Shown: positions 18,386 to 26,974, numbered from the stretch's first letter. The stretch is 64,000 nt of DNA from Akkermansia muciniphila (GCA_945901795.1 CAMDLP010000005.1:29575-93574); one strand, 5' to 3'. Numbers and translations: made by a program. The notes: generated by a model from the sequence alone, not told the origin.

Positions 18386-20200
18386 TTAGTTTTCTTGGGC
18401 GGAGCGGATCGGGCGGTCGCTGTAATAAACCATGTCCATGCCCACGAGCGGCTGGCGGTAAGGGTAACGTTTGGCCACTCCTTGGATTTTCGGTTCCTTG
18501 TCGAAGAGCGAGACGCCGGACGGGTAATTGGTAAAAAATGTCCTGCCATCAAGGACCATGAAGGTGAAATCCTTGTATTGGCCGGCGATTTCGGAAAGTG
18601 AGCCCGATCCATGCGAGAGAGGGGAAATCAGCACGCCGGCGCAGGGGGTCTGGAGGTCGGCGGCGATGGTTTCGATTTTCTCAAATCCGGCGTAAGTCGG
18701 TGGCAGCCAGACGCTCACGCGGTCGGCGTACCAGGCGACGGCCCACGGCTGGTCGGAGAAGGTGATTTGCTTGTTAGTGATCCATGCCTTGAGTCCGGCC
18801 TTGTTGCTGTTGAGGGCGGGTGCGTAGTAAGGCGGCCAATGCGGCACGCCGCCGCGGTCGCGCAGGTGCATCCCGACCCGCACCTTCATCGGCAAGGCGA
18901 GCACCAGCGGCAGGGCGCAAATGCCGACGATCACGAAGTGGTGCACGTTCCGCAAAATCGGCGTGGTGGCGACGAAATCGAGGCGGCTCCAGAGGATCGA
19001 GATGAACGCCAGACCGTAGGCCATCATGATCGGCGCGAACAGCAGGTGGAGCTGATTGGGGTCGAGCTCGTTCTTGGAAATCCCGAAAATTGCCAGACCG
19101 AAGGCGGCGCCTACCCACATCAAGAGGATGGCCCAGCGGAAATTCGCGATCGCCGTCCGCTTGAACGGATGAAGCAGCGCGATGAAAAACAAGGGCGCGA
19201 TCACGATACCGCCGAGAAACGGGATGATGTCTGTGGCTTGCAGCAGGGTGGTGCGGAGGATTTTGGAAATGAGACCGTCGAGGACGAGTCGCTCGGCCTC
19301 CAGGTCGATCATGCGCATCACCGCGGTTTCGGAGCCGCTGCCCAAACCGTTGTAAAGCGTGAGAAAGGCCGTGCCAAAGGGCGAGTCGGTGATGCTTTGA
19401 TTGCGCAACATCGGGCCGATGGCGGCGATGAGCAGCAGCCCCAAAACCGAGAGCCCGACGATGCCGCGGGGACGGAAGGCGATCGCCGCGAAAATGATGT
19501 AACCCAGCGCGATCCAGACGGTCATCCAGTGGGTGAGCGCCAGCAGGGTGAAGAACACGCCCGCGATGATGGCCGGCGTCATGGAAATCCGGCCTTCCGC
19601 GGCGGCCTCGACCGCCCGATAGACGAAATAAATGGCGCAGGAGAACAGCAGCAACATCAGCATTTGCGGCAGTCCGCTCAGCGAGTAGTTCCAGAACGTC
19701 TCGCAAAACAGCATCAGGATCGCGCAGACGCCAGCGATTTTCGGGTCGAAGATTCGTGAAATCAGCAGGTAATTTACCCCGATGGCCATCAGGAAGAACA
19801 GCGTGGAAACAGTGGCGATCACCCGGTCGAGCGGGAAGACCATCTCGTTTTCGCTCATCTGCCAGGCATTCGGATCATCTGCGCCGATGAGTTTGAGGAC
19901 CGCGGCGTTGATCAGCGGGTTGAGCGGGGAGTGGTAGGTGTCTTGGAATCCGATGAGCGAAACCGAGCTGTTTTGCGCCTTTTGCGCCTGATAATAGGCG
20001 ACCGGGCGGATCATTTTGGTGGTGAAACCGTTGCCCCGGGCGATTTCGCGGGAAATCTGCGCCTGGTCCATCGCCTGCGGCGAGTTCAAGCCGCGGAACA
20101 GAACGAACACGTTCCCAAGCGTCAGGATGATCAAAACGAGGAAAAACAGACTGCGGCGGATCAGGATACCGGTGTCCAACTGGGAGGAAGTGATGCTCAT
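18386..20200 (-). CDS. Multi-pass membrane protein, GT-C glycosyltransferase-like
   Basis: The 604-aa protein has about a dozen hydrophobic segments. The first luminal loop contains AMDQAQISREIARGNGFTTK, which resembles the acidic loop of GT-C/PMT-family glycosyltransferases that use polyprenyl-linked sugars, and YHSPLNPLINAAVLKLIG is typical of such loops. A soluble C-terminal region of roughly 170 aa follows. It lies 5 bases upstream of xseB. The donor and acceptor cannot be predicted, and a related non-enzymatic membrane protein is possible. Confidence 0.6.
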   Translation of the reverse strand: MSITSSQLDTGILIRRSLFFLVLIILTLGNVFVLFRGLNSPQAMDQAQISREIARGNGFTTKMIRPVAYYQAQKAQNSSVSLIGFQDTYHSPLNPLINAAVLKLIGADDPNAWQMSENEMVFPLDRVIATVSTLFFLMAIGVNYLLISRIFDPKIAGVCAILMLFCETFWNYSLSGLPQMLMLLLFSCAIYFVYRAVEAAAEGRISMTPAIIAGVFFTLLALTHWMTVWIALGYIIFAAIAFRPRGIVGLSVLGLLLIAAIGPMLRNQSITDSPFGTAFLTLYNGLGSGSETAVMRMIDLEAERLVLDGLISKILRTTLLQATDIIPFLGGIVIAPLFFIALLHPFKRTAIANFRWAILLMWVGAAFGLAIFGISKNELDPNQLHLLFAPIMMAYGLAFISILWSRLDFVATTPILRNVHHFVIVGICALPLVLALPMKVRVGMHLRDRGGVPHWPPYYAPALNSNKAGLKAWITNKQITFSDQPWAVAWYADRVSVWLPPTYAGFEKIETIAADLQTPCAGVLISPLSHGSGSLSEIAGQYKDFTFMVLDGRTFFTNYPSGVSLFDKEPKIQGVAKRYPYRQPLVGMDMVYYSDRPIRSAQEN

Positions 20201-20231
20201 AAAAAATGGGGCTAAAAAGCAGACGGTGAAT

Positions 20232-21599
20232 TCAGATACCGAGGTCCTTCAGCTTGCGCTGGAGGGTTCTGCGGCTGACACCTAGAAGATCCGCCGCGTG
20301 GGTGCGGTTTCCTCCGGCGAGGGAGAGTGCGGCCCGGATCGTATTGGTTTCGAGCGCATGCAAGTTGAATTCAGCCGGAGCAGCAAGGGTGTTTTTGGTC
20401 GGCGGGGAGGAAATCCCGATGTCGGCGGCGGGAAAGCGCAGGAATTGCGGGAGGTGGCGGGCCTCGATGACCGAATCGTTACTCATCACCACGCCGTGCT
20501 CGATGGCGGTGCGGAGTTCGCGGACGTTGCCGGGCCACGAGTAGGTCAGTAGCAACTGCATCGCGTCGTCCGCCAGCGGTTTCACCGGGCGGTCGTTTTC
20601 CTTGGCGAATTCCTGGAGAAAACTCCCCACCAGCAAGACGATGTCCTCTTGCCGGTCGCGCAGCGGCGGCATTTCGATTTTCACCACGTTGAGCCGGAAA
20701 TAGAGATCCTCGCGGAAATTGCCGTTCGCGACCAGCGCCTTGAGATTTTTGTTAGTCGCGGCGATGACCCGGACATCGACCTTGATCGGCGAGTTCGAGC
20801 CGACGCGTTCGAGCGTGCGCTCGGACAGCACGCGCAGCAGTTTTACCTGGGTGGAGGCGTCGATCTCGCCGATTTCATCGAGGAAAAGCGTGCCGCCGTC
20901 CGCTTGCTCAAAGCGGCCGATCCGGCGCTGCGAGGCTCCGGTGAACGAGCCTTTTTCATGGCCGAAAAGCTCGCTTTCCAACAACTGCGGCGAGAGCGCG
21001 GCGCAGTGGACGATGACCATTTTCGCCGCCGGCCGGCCGGAAAGATGGTGCAGCGTGTGCGCGACGACTTCCTTGCCGGTGCCGGACTCGCCTTCGATCA
21101 GGACGGTGGCCCGCGTCGGCGCGACCTGCTGGACGAGTTCGGAAACCCGGCCGATGGCGGCGGATTTGCCGATCAGGCGGTCGAGCTTGTGGGATTTTTT
21201 GACCTGTTGGACGAGCTGTTGGTTCTCCGTTTCGAGCGTGCGGTTGCGGAGCGCGCGCTTGAGCAGCATTTCCACTTCGTCGATGTTGAGCGGCTTGGTG
21301 ACGAAGTGCCACGCGCCGCGGCGCATCGCCTCGACCGCTGTGTCCACCGAGCCGTAAGCGGTCATCATGATGGCGACCGGCGGTTCGGGCAGGGCGAGCG
21401 CTGCGTCTAGCAGGTCCATGCCCGAGTCGCCGCCGAGCCGGAGGTCGGTGAGCAGGATTTTGATCGGCTCGGATTTCAAAATCGCCAGCGCCTCGCTCGC
21501 GCTGGAGGCGGTGTAAACGTCGAATTCCTCTTCCAACGCGCTGCGCAGCCCCTCGCGGGTCGCGCGTTCGTCTTCAACGATCAGCAAGGTGGGTAACAT
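20232..21599 (-). CDS. Sigma-54-dependent response regulator (NtrC/AtoC family)
   Basis: This is a three-domain transcription activator of 455 aa. The receiver domain has the phosphorylatable Asp in LLTDLRLGGDSG and the KP motif FVTKPLN. The AAA+ domain has Walker A GESGTGKE, the sigma-54 contact loop GSFTGA (usually GAFTGA) and Walker B GTLFLDEIGEI. The Fis-type HTH is LSLAGGNRTHAADLLGVSRRTLQRKLKDLG. It follows its kinase by 12 bases. It is a candidate activator of the sigma-54-like sites before the porin and urease genes, although that link is only inferred. Confidence 0.93.
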   Translation of the reverse strand: MLPTLLIVEDERATREGLRSALEEEFDVYTASSASEALAILKSEPIKILLTDLRLGGDSGMDLLDAALALPEPPVAIMMTAYGSVDTAVEAMRRGAWHFVTKPLNIDEVEMLLKRALRNRTLETENQQLVQQVKKSHKLDRLIGKSAAIGRVSELVQQVAPTRATVLIEGESGTGKEVVAHTLHHLSGRPAAKMVIVHCAALSPQLLESELFGHEKGSFTGASQRRIGRFEQADGGTLFLDEIGEIDASTQVKLLRVLSERTLERVGSNSPIKVDVRVIAATNKNLKALVANGNFREDLYFRLNVVKIEMPPLRDRQEDIVLLVGSFLQEFAKENDRPVKPLADDAMQLLLTYSWPGNVRELRTAIEHGVVMSNDSVIEARHLPQFLRFPAADIGISSPPTKNTLAAPAEFNLHALETNTIRAALSLAGGNRTHAADLLGVSRRTLQRKLKDLGI

Positions 21600-21611
21600 G
21601 GGCGTGGAATT

Positions 21612-22835
21612 TTAAAGGTCGATGACCGGATCGGGTTCGGGCGCGGCGAGCAGCCTGACTGGCCGCTCCTTGTGAGGTAAATTGATCAGCACGCGCGTGC
21701 CTTGGTTTTCCTCGCTCTCGATGGCGATCGCGCCGCCGTGCTCACGGATGATGCGGCGGACGATGAGCAGGCCGAGCCCGGAGCCCGAGGATTTCGTCGT
21801 GTGGTAGGGCTCGAACAGCGCGCCCATGTGCTCCGGGGAAATGCCGGTGCCGTTGTCCTCGATAGAGATGATGGTTTCGAAATCGTTCATCCGGGTGCGG
21901 ATGGTGATGCGACCGTCATCGGCCGGAATAGCCTGATAGGCGTTACGGATGAGGTTGTAGAAAACCTGTTGGAACTGCCCCGGATCGATGAACGCGGGCG
22001 GCAGAGAATCCGCGAGGTCGAGCTGCACGGCGATTTTCCGCGAGGCGAGCTCCGGCTCTAGCAGTCGCAGGGTGTCGTGTAAAATCGCGTGGAGGTCCTG
22101 TTTCTCGCGGAGCGGCGCGGTCGGCCGGACGGCGTGGAGGAATTGTTTGAGGATCAGGTCCAGCCGCTGGATTTCCGCGCGGGCGGTGGTGAGGTTTTCC
22201 TCCAGCGGCCCGCGCTCGCCGGGCGGCAGTTTGCGCAGTTTGCGGCCGAGAAGCTGGAGGTGGATATCGAGCGAGTTGAGCGGGTTGCCGATTTCATGGG
22301 CGACACCGGCGGCGAGCAGGGTGAGCGCGTTGAGTCGCTCGGATTCGAGATTTTCCTCCGCCTCCGCGCGGGTGCTGGTGAGATCGCGGACGAGCATCAC
22401 GTAGCCGAGCGGCTCGTGGTCGTCCTCCGCGCCATCGATCGGCGCGAGGTAGAAATTCAGGTAGCGGTTCTCCGGATAGAAAACCTCCAGGTCGCGGCTG
22501 ATCGTGCGGCCCGGTTTGCCCAGGATCGTCCAGTCGAGCCCGCGGATCTGGGTGGAAATGAACTCGCCGGTCGCCTGCTCCGGATTGAGTCCGAAGAACT
22601 GGCACGCCGCGTGATTGAGGAAACCGATCACGCCTTTCGGATCCAAAATGATCACGCCCTCATGCAGCGCCTCGAAGACTTTTTCCAGGAATCCTTTCTC
22701 GCGGATCAAGCGGGTGACGATCTGCTGGACGTCGCCGGGAACCACGCGATCCAGCCGGGCGACCAGCTTTTCCAGAAAGCCGGATTTCACCTTGTGGTTG
22801 CTTGTTTTGGATTTCCGGTGTTCAGGAATAGCCAT
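21612..22835 (-). CDS. PAS-domain sensor histidine kinase (NtrB-like)
   Basis: This soluble kinase (407 aa from the ATG at 22835) has an N-terminal region, a PAS domain (FEALHEGVIILDPKGVIGFLNHAACQFFG), the phospho-acceptor box AAGVAHEIGNPLNSLDIHLQLL, and an HATPase domain with N box NLIRNAYQA, G1 EDNGTGIS and G2 GSGLGLLIVRRI. No membrane segment is present, as in NtrB, so it probably senses a cytoplasmic signal. It pairs with the downstream sigma-54 activator. Its ATG overlaps the cutA ATG on the opposite strand through the shared CATG. Confidence 0.9.
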   Translation of the reverse strand: MAIPEHRKSKTSNHKVKSGFLEKLVARLDRVVPGDVQQIVTRLIREKGFLEKVFEALHEGVIILDPKGVIGFLNHAACQFFGLNPEQATGEFISTQIRGLDWTILGKPGRTISRDLEVFYPENRYLNFYLAPIDGAEDDHEPLGYVMLVRDLTSTRAEAEENLESERLNALTLLAAGVAHEIGNPLNSLDIHLQLLGRKLRKLPPGERGPLEENLTTARAEIQRLDLILKQFLHAVRPTAPLREKQDLHAILHDTLRLLEPELASRKIAVQLDLADSLPPAFIDPGQFQQVFYNLIRNAYQAIPADDGRITIRTRMNDFETIISIEDNGTGISPEHMGALFEPYHTTKSSGSGLGLLIVRRIIREHGGAIAIESEENQGTRVLINLPHKERPVRLLAAPEPDPVIDL

Positions 22836-23163
22836 GAGCGACGTTTTATTGGTCCTTTGCACCTTCCCGGATTCCGAACAGGCGCGACAGATTGGCACGG
22901 TCCTAGTTGAAGCGCAACTCGCGGCTTGTGTCAATCTCGTGCCCGGCGTCGAGTCGGTCTACCGCTGGCAGGGGAAGGTCGAGACCGCCGCCGAGACGCT
23001 CGCGATTTTCAAGACCACCGCTGCCGCGTTCCCCGCGTTCGGGAAAATGCTGACCGAGCTCCACCCCTACGAAGTCCCGGAAATTCTCGCGCTGGAACCC
23101 GCGCAAATCGCCGCGCCCTATCGCGCGTGGCTGCTCAATAACGTGGCACTTCCGGATCGATGA
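22834..23163 (+). CDS. cutA: Divalent-ion tolerance protein CutA
   Basis: CutA forms very stable trimers of uncertain function, linked genetically to copper tolerance. From the ATG at 22834 it is 109 aa: LLVLCTFPDSEQARQIGTVLVEAQLAACVNLVPGVESVYRWQGKVE is the classical N-terminal half, and ELHPYEVPEILAL is the conserved C-terminal block. The track start at 22615 reads through the kinase gene and is wrong. The start codon overlaps the divergent kinase ATG, and the end overlaps the convergent rhodanese gene by 29 bases. Confidence 0.93.
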   Translation: MSDVLLVLCTFPDSEQARQIGTVLVEAQLAACVNLVPGVESVYRWQGKVETAAETLAIFKTTAAAFPAFGKMLTELHPYEVPEILALEPAQIAAPYRAWLLNNVALPDR

Positions 23164-23503
23164 GCCGCGACCACGCGTCGATGCCTCCGCTCATGGAAAA
23201 CGCGTTTTTCACTCCGTGCGCCCGTAAAAAAAGAGCGCCGCGCAGCGAGCGCATGCCGTGGTGGCAATAAACGACCATTCCGCGGGCGTCGTCCGCGGTC
23301 AGCCGTTCTCCGGCCTCCGGAAACGTGCCGAGAGGAAACCACTCGTTGCCCGCGATCTGACAGATCGCCAGCTCGTCTTGCTCGCGGCAATCGATTAGCC
23401 GCGGCCGCTGCTCACACGGCAGTCGGACCCACGCCGCGACCTCCTCCGGGGTGATTTCCGCAGTCTTTCCCGCATCTGGGAGAAATGACGATCTGTTGCT
23501 CAC
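23135..23503 (-). CDS. Single-domain rhodanese-like sulfurtransferase
   Basis: The 122-aa protein is a single rhodanese domain. ITPEEVAAWV and LIDCREQDELAICQIAGNEWFPLGTF form the N-terminal half, and the catalytic loop is YCHHGMRS with the active Cys. It may carry persulfide or reduce arsenate-like substrates; nothing here defines the partner. It overlaps the upstream L,D-transpeptidase by 4 bases and converges on cutA. Confidence 0.9.
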   Translation of the reverse strand: MSNRSSFLPDAGKTAEITPEEVAAWVRLPCEQRPRLIDCREQDELAICQIAGNEWFPLGTFPEAGERLTADDARGMVVYCHHGMRSLRGALFLRAHGVKNAFSMSGGIDAWSRLIDPEVPRY

Positions 23504-24126
23504 TCGACGATGACGGGCGTGCCGACCTCGACGCTTTCAAAGAAGTGAGTGGACATGTGATGCGGCATCCGGATGCAACCGTGCGAGGCGGCGTAGCCGG
23601 GAAGATAGCCGGTGTGCATCCCGATGCCGCCGTTGAAGCGCATGAAATTCGGCATCGGCGCGTTGTAGAAAATTTCCCCCGGAGGAATTTTGTCCACCCG
23701 GATGTCCACGTTGTCGTTCGTCGTCATCCCCGTCGCCTTGTTTTTGAAAACCCCGTAGATTGACGAGACGTGATCTTTGTTCTTCTGGATGATTTTATAT
23801 TTCCCGGCAGGCGTTCCGTGGTCCTCGGTGCCGCTGGAAATCCGGGAAATCCCCACCAGCACGCCGCCCTTGTAGAAAAACGCCTTCTGCTGGCCGCGGT
23901 TGATCCTGACCAGCGGGCTGCCCGTCGCGCTGTCGCCATCCCAGTAGGAAACGTCGTCCGGAATCGCCGGGGCCGGGTGGTGCGGCCCACCGGAAGTCTG
24001 TTGCTGGATCGGTCCGCCGAGTCCTTTGAGGTAGTCGGATTGTCCGGGAACGGTCGGCCCGCACGAGCTTAGCAGCAATACCGCCAGCCCGAAAATCGGA
24101 AGATAGTTAAGGAAGCTTGATTTCAT
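23500..24126 (-). CDS. L,D-transpeptidase (YkuD family) lipoprotein
   Basis: From the ATG at 24126 the protein begins with a lipoprotein signal (FGLAVLLLSSCGP, lipobox LSSC). A YkuD domain follows with the catalytic signature GMHTGYLPGYAASHGCIRM. Such enzymes make 3-3 cross-links or attach proteins to peptidoglycan in the periplasm. An upstream in-frame ATG at 24195 would bury the signal peptide, so 24126 is preferred. Length about 208 aa. Confidence 0.9.
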   Translation of the reverse strand: MKSSFLNYLPIFGLAVLLLSSCGPTVPGQSDYLKGLGGPIQQQTSGGPHHPAPAIPDDVSYWDGDSATGSPLVRINRGQQKAFFYKGGVLVGISRISSGTEDHGTPAGKYKIIQKNKDHVSSIYGVFKNKATGMTTNDNVDIRVDKIPPGEIFYNAPMPNFMRFNGGIGMHTGYLPGYAASHGCIRMPHHMSTHFFESVEVGTPVIVE

Positions 24127-24195
24127 TTTGCGGCGCAGATTGCACTCGGAACCGGGATCGGTCAAGGCTGGGAGAGGAAAGCGGGATTCCGGCAT

Positions 24196-24600
24196 TCAAA
24201 CGGGGATCAGGACGGTGACATCCGGCCAGAGGGCGAAAAGGGCTTCATCCAAGGTGGCGAGTTTCCCGCCCTTGCGCCGGGCCAGCTCGGCGAGCCATGC
24301 GTCCGTGACTTGGCGGTGACCGCTGAGGCGGCTGGGTGAAATCTCGGTGTAGGAGAAATTTTCGGGCCAGAAAACGTGCCGCGGGTGGGCGCGGACGGAC
24401 GCGAGGGCGGACCATGCCGCTGCTGCGGATTTGTCGCGGGCGTGGATCATGTGCATTCGGAGCAGGCTGCCTTCGGTGATCGGGCAAGTCGCGAAAGCGT
24501 CGCCTTGGATCGTGGCCAACCAGCGGTGCACCCGGTCGTGGTGGACGTGATCGGGGAGCATGGCACCGATCAGAATATTCCCATCCAGAAGCCAGGTCAT
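24196..24600 (-). CDS. vapC: PIN-domain toxin (VapC family)
   Basis: The 134-aa PIN-domain ribonuclease has the acidic catalytic residues in LLDGNILIGAML, ITEGSLLRM, QVTDAWLAELA and LATLDEALF. VapC toxins cleave tRNA or other RNAs. It overlaps the upstream ribbon-helix-helix-type antitoxin gene by 4 bases, giving a standard type II toxin-antitoxin pair. The first motif reads LDGN where LDVN is usual. Confidence 0.88.
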   Translation of the reverse strand: MTWLLDGNILIGAMLPDHVHHDRVHRWLATIQGDAFATCPITEGSLLRMHMIHARDKSAAAAWSALASVRAHPRHVFWPENFSYTEISPSRLSGHRQVTDAWLAELARRKGGKLATLDEALFALWPDVTVLIPV

Positions 24601-24896
24601 TTCAAGGCCTCCTCGATTTTCTCAGGTGGGAGGCCCATGATTTCGGAGGGCCGGACGAGGTCTTCATCCATGGCATGGCGGATGTCTTCGTCGGTGATCC
24701 GCCGACCTTCGCTTTGAGAGACAGGGAAGCCGGACAGCGGGTGGACACCGGGCGCGGACGGGGAAATCGGAGTTGCCGACAGGGTGCGGTGACGCAGCAG
24801 GTCTCCGACCGCTTTGCTGATGGAGGTTTTGGTCGCAATGGCGTGGCTGCGAGCCATGGCGTAGAGATCGTCGTCGAGATTGATCGTCAAGCGCAT
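24597..24896 (-). CDS. Antitoxin with N-terminal ribbon-helix-helix (VapB-like)
   Basis: The 99-aa protein opens MRLTINLDDDLYAMARSHAIATKTSISKAVGDLLRHRTL, a typical ribbon-helix-helix DNA-binding start. The C-terminal half (ITDEDIRHAMDEDLV) is acidic and likely binds and blocks the PIN toxin downstream. The two genes overlap by ATGA. The pair is probably self-regulated. Confidence 0.82.
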   Translation of the reverse strand: MRLTINLDDDLYAMARSHAIATKTSISKAVGDLLRHRTLSATPISPSAPGVHPLSGFPVSQSEGRRITDEDIRHAMDEDLVRPSEIMGLPPEKIEEALK

Positions 24897-24944
24897 GAAT
24901 GCACCATGGTGCAGTGGTGCGTCGGTGTCAAGTGGGATGCTTTT

Positions 24945-25301
24945 TCAGCGGCTTCGTTCGAGATGCACGGCGACGCACTCGGTGTTTGGGAGGATGTGTT
25001 TTTCGATGCTGATGGCGACGCGTGCGAGCGGGTGGTTTCCGAGCAGATGGTCGGCGATTTCTACGGCGAGCGTCTCGATGAGGCGGCGCGGGCGGGCGGC
25101 GGCGAGGGACTCGATTTCCTGCGAGACGGCGTAGTAATCGACGGTGCGGGAAATTTCATCCGCCAAGCCGTCGAAGCCTTGCGACGGGGTCATGCGGATA
25201 GTGACGAGGAGGGTTTGGGAAATGGCGCGTTCCTCGTCGGGCACTCCGATGAGGGTGCAGACGCGGAGGCGGCGGATCTCGATGGTGTCAGGCGGTTGCA
25301 T
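24945..25301 (-). CDS. folB: Dihydroneopterin aldolase (FolB)
   Basis: FolB splits 7,8-dihydroneopterin to 6-hydroxymethyl-dihydropterin in folate synthesis. The 118-aa protein has the core IEIRRLRVCTLIGVPDEERAISQ, the DYYAV segment, RRLIETLAVEIADHLL and the Lys-containing end ISIEKHILPNTECVAVHLER. The motif is somewhat divergent (EKHILPNT for KPxAxP), so a FolX/FolB-like epimerase activity is also possible. Its start lies inside the end of the upstream HAD-Nudix gene (14-base overlap). Confidence 0.85.
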   Translation of the reverse strand: MQPPDTIEIRRLRVCTLIGVPDEERAISQTLLVTIRMTPSQGFDGLADEISRTVDYYAVSQEIESLAAARPRRLIETLAVEIADHLLGNHPLARVAISIEKHILPNTECVAVHLERSR

Positions 25302-26340
25302 GGGGGATGAGGTTGCGGTCGATGGACTCGGTGAGGAGGAAGCGGGTGGGCTCGTTGAGATCGAGAGCGAGGGCGTCTGCGGGGGAAAGCCAGCGGAACT
25401 CCTCGGCTTCGTCGTTGAGGGTGACGGCGGTGGTGGTGGCGCGGGCGACGTAGTTGAGCAGCAGGAAATGCTCGGGGCGCTGGAATTCGGGCGAGAGGAT
25501 GCAGTCTTGGACGAGGGCGAACTCGATGTCGCGGAGCTCGAGCCCGGTTTCCTCGCGGATCTCGCGGCGGAGGGCGTCGTTGGAGGGTTCGCCGCGCTCG
25601 ATTTTGCCGCCGGGAATGCCCCAGCGGTCGCCCCATTTGTGGGTGCGGATCATCAGGACGTGGCCATTTCCATCGTGAATGAGCGCGCCGACGGTGGCGA
25701 CGGGGCGGGAAACGCCGCGGCGGCGGTCGAGCAGGCTGCGGAGGACGCCGAGGTCGGGCACGGTGAGATCCGGGCGGACGGCGGCGAGGATTTCCGCGTG
25801 GTTGTAGCCGGTGAGTACGGCGATGGAGGAAATGCCACCGTGGCGGGCGGTTTCCACGTCGTGGGTCATGTCGCCGACGAAAGCGGTCTCGGCGGGGTCG
25901 AGGCCGTGGGTTTCGAGGATTTGGTGGATGATTTCCCGCTTGTCCAGGACGCCAGAATAGGTGGCCTCGAAATGGTGGCGGAGGCCGAAATCGTCCATCT
26001 GGCGCTCGAAGGCGAGGGTGTCCATGGAGGTGAGGACGAAGCAGCGAATGCCGATGGCGCTGCACCATTCGAGCTTTTCGCGGGCGTGGGGCAGGACGGT
26101 GACGGGCGTGATCGCGGCGTCGAAGGCCGGGCGGAAATGGGCTTCAAGTTCCTCCAGCGAGACGTGCGGGAGGAGCTCGGCGTAGAATTCCCGGTAAGGC
26201 AACCGGAACGCGCGGCGGAAGCTTTCGCGGTCGAGCGCGGCGATTTCATATTTCCCGAGCACGGCGTTGGTCGCCTCGATGACCGGGCCGAGGTCGTCCA
26301 CCAGCGTGCCGGACCAATCGAAGATGAGATTTCTGAACAT
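25288..26340 (-). CDS. HAD hydrolase fused to a Nudix pyrophosphohydrolase
   Basis: The 350-aa protein has two enzyme domains. Residues 1-205 are HAD: motif I FDWSGTLVDD, motif II VLTSMD, Lys in LDKREI, motif IV GDMTHDVETA. Residues 210-350 are Nudix, with an intact box GGKIERGEPSNDALRREIREETGLEL. The HAD second Asp is Ser (DWSGT for DxDGT), so phosphatase strength is uncertain. It overlaps folB by 14 bases. Since folate synthesis needs a Nudix step (dihydroneopterin triphosphate to monophosphate) and then a phosphatase step just before FolB, this fusion could supply both. That function is inferred. Other Nudix substrates are possible. Confidence 0.85.
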   Translation of the reverse strand: MFRNLIFDWSGTLVDDLGPVIEATNAVLGKYEIAALDRESFRRAFRLPYREFYAELLPHVSLEELEAHFRPAFDAAITPVTVLPHAREKLEWCSAIGIRCFVLTSMDTLAFERQMDDFGLRHHFEATYSGVLDKREIIHQILETHGLDPAETAFVGDMTHDVETARHGGISSIAVLTGYNHAEILAAVRPDLTVPDLGVLRSLLDRRRGVSRPVATVGALIHDGNGHVLMIRTHKWGDRWGIPGGKIERGEPSNDALRREIREETGLELRDIEFALVQDCILSPEFQRPEHFLLLNYVARATTTAVTLNDEAEEFRWLSPADALALDLNEPTRFLLTESIDRNLIPHATA

Positions 26341-26352
26341 GGGAGAGCCGTT

Positions 26353-26751
26353 TTATCCAAGTTGAAACTTGATCGATTTGATCCGCCCCTCGCCGAGCTG
26401 GTCGCGGATGCGGGTGAGCAGCATGGGTTTCATTTGCTCCAATTGGAAGCGTAGCGCCGGCTGGGTCACGCGGAGGACGAGGTTTCCGCCCTTCACGGAG
26501 ATCGGCTCGGTGTGGCGGGCGATGAAATCCCCGGCGAGTTCCTTCCAAGTCGCGCGGACTTGGTCTTCGTGCAGGCCGTCTTCCGCCCCGGCGGCGCGCA
26601 GGATCGCGGCCACGAATTGCTGCGCGAGATGGATGCCGGCGTTGAGGTCCGCCGGTTCCTCGGCACCGCGCCATTCCCGCAGGATTTCCTCGCGGATTCT
26701 GCTGGAGCGCGGCGGCTTTTTCATCGCGGCGTGGCGCTTAGGCGTCGCCAT
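26353..26751 (-). CDS. DUF721 / DciA-like protein
   Basis: The 132-aa protein (ATG at 26751; 26724 also possible) has the DUF721 core QVRATWKELAGDFIARHTEPISVKGGNLVLRVTQPALRFQLEQMKPMLL. DciA proteins of this family load the replicative helicase DnaB in bacteria lacking DnaC. The longer track start is unsupported. It overlaps the upstream ferredoxin gene by 14 bases and precedes the HAD-Nudix gene by 12. Confidence 0.8.
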   Translation of the reverse strand: MATPKRHAAMKKPPRSSRIREEILREWRGAEEPADLNAGIHLAQQFVAAILRAAGAEDGLHEDQVRATWKELAGDFIARHTEPISVKGGNLVLRVTQPALRFQLEQMKPMLLTRIRDQLGEGRIKSIKFQLG

Positions 26752-26974
26752 CCTCGCCGATCGCCTCCACCGGGCAACCTTCCATGGCCTCGCGGCATTG
26801 CGCGAGCTCCTCGTCGTTTCCGGGTTGCTTGAAAACGTAGGAATAACCCTCGTCCTCGGCACGAGTGAAATTGTTCGGCGCGGTCTCACGGCAGAGATCA
26901 CAATCGATGCACTGGCTGTCCACATAGAACTTGCCGGTTACGTTTTCCACATTCTTGTCTTCGCGGTCAGCCAT
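26738..26974 (-). CDS. Single-cluster ferredoxin
   Basis: From the ATG at 26974 the protein has 78 aa. The cluster ligands are CIDCDLCRETAPNNF and the distant Cys in CREAMEGCPVEAI, the pattern of small monocluster 3Fe/4Fe-4S ferredoxins. An insert with DEGYSYVFKQPGNDEEL lies between. It probably carries electrons to an unidentified partner. The extended track start (27073) overlaps the divergent hypothetical gene and is not needed. Confidence 0.9.
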   Translation of the reverse strand: MADREDKNVENVTGKFYVDSQCIDCDLCRETAPNNFTRAEDEGYSYVFKQPGNDEELAQCREAMEGCPVEAIGEDGDA

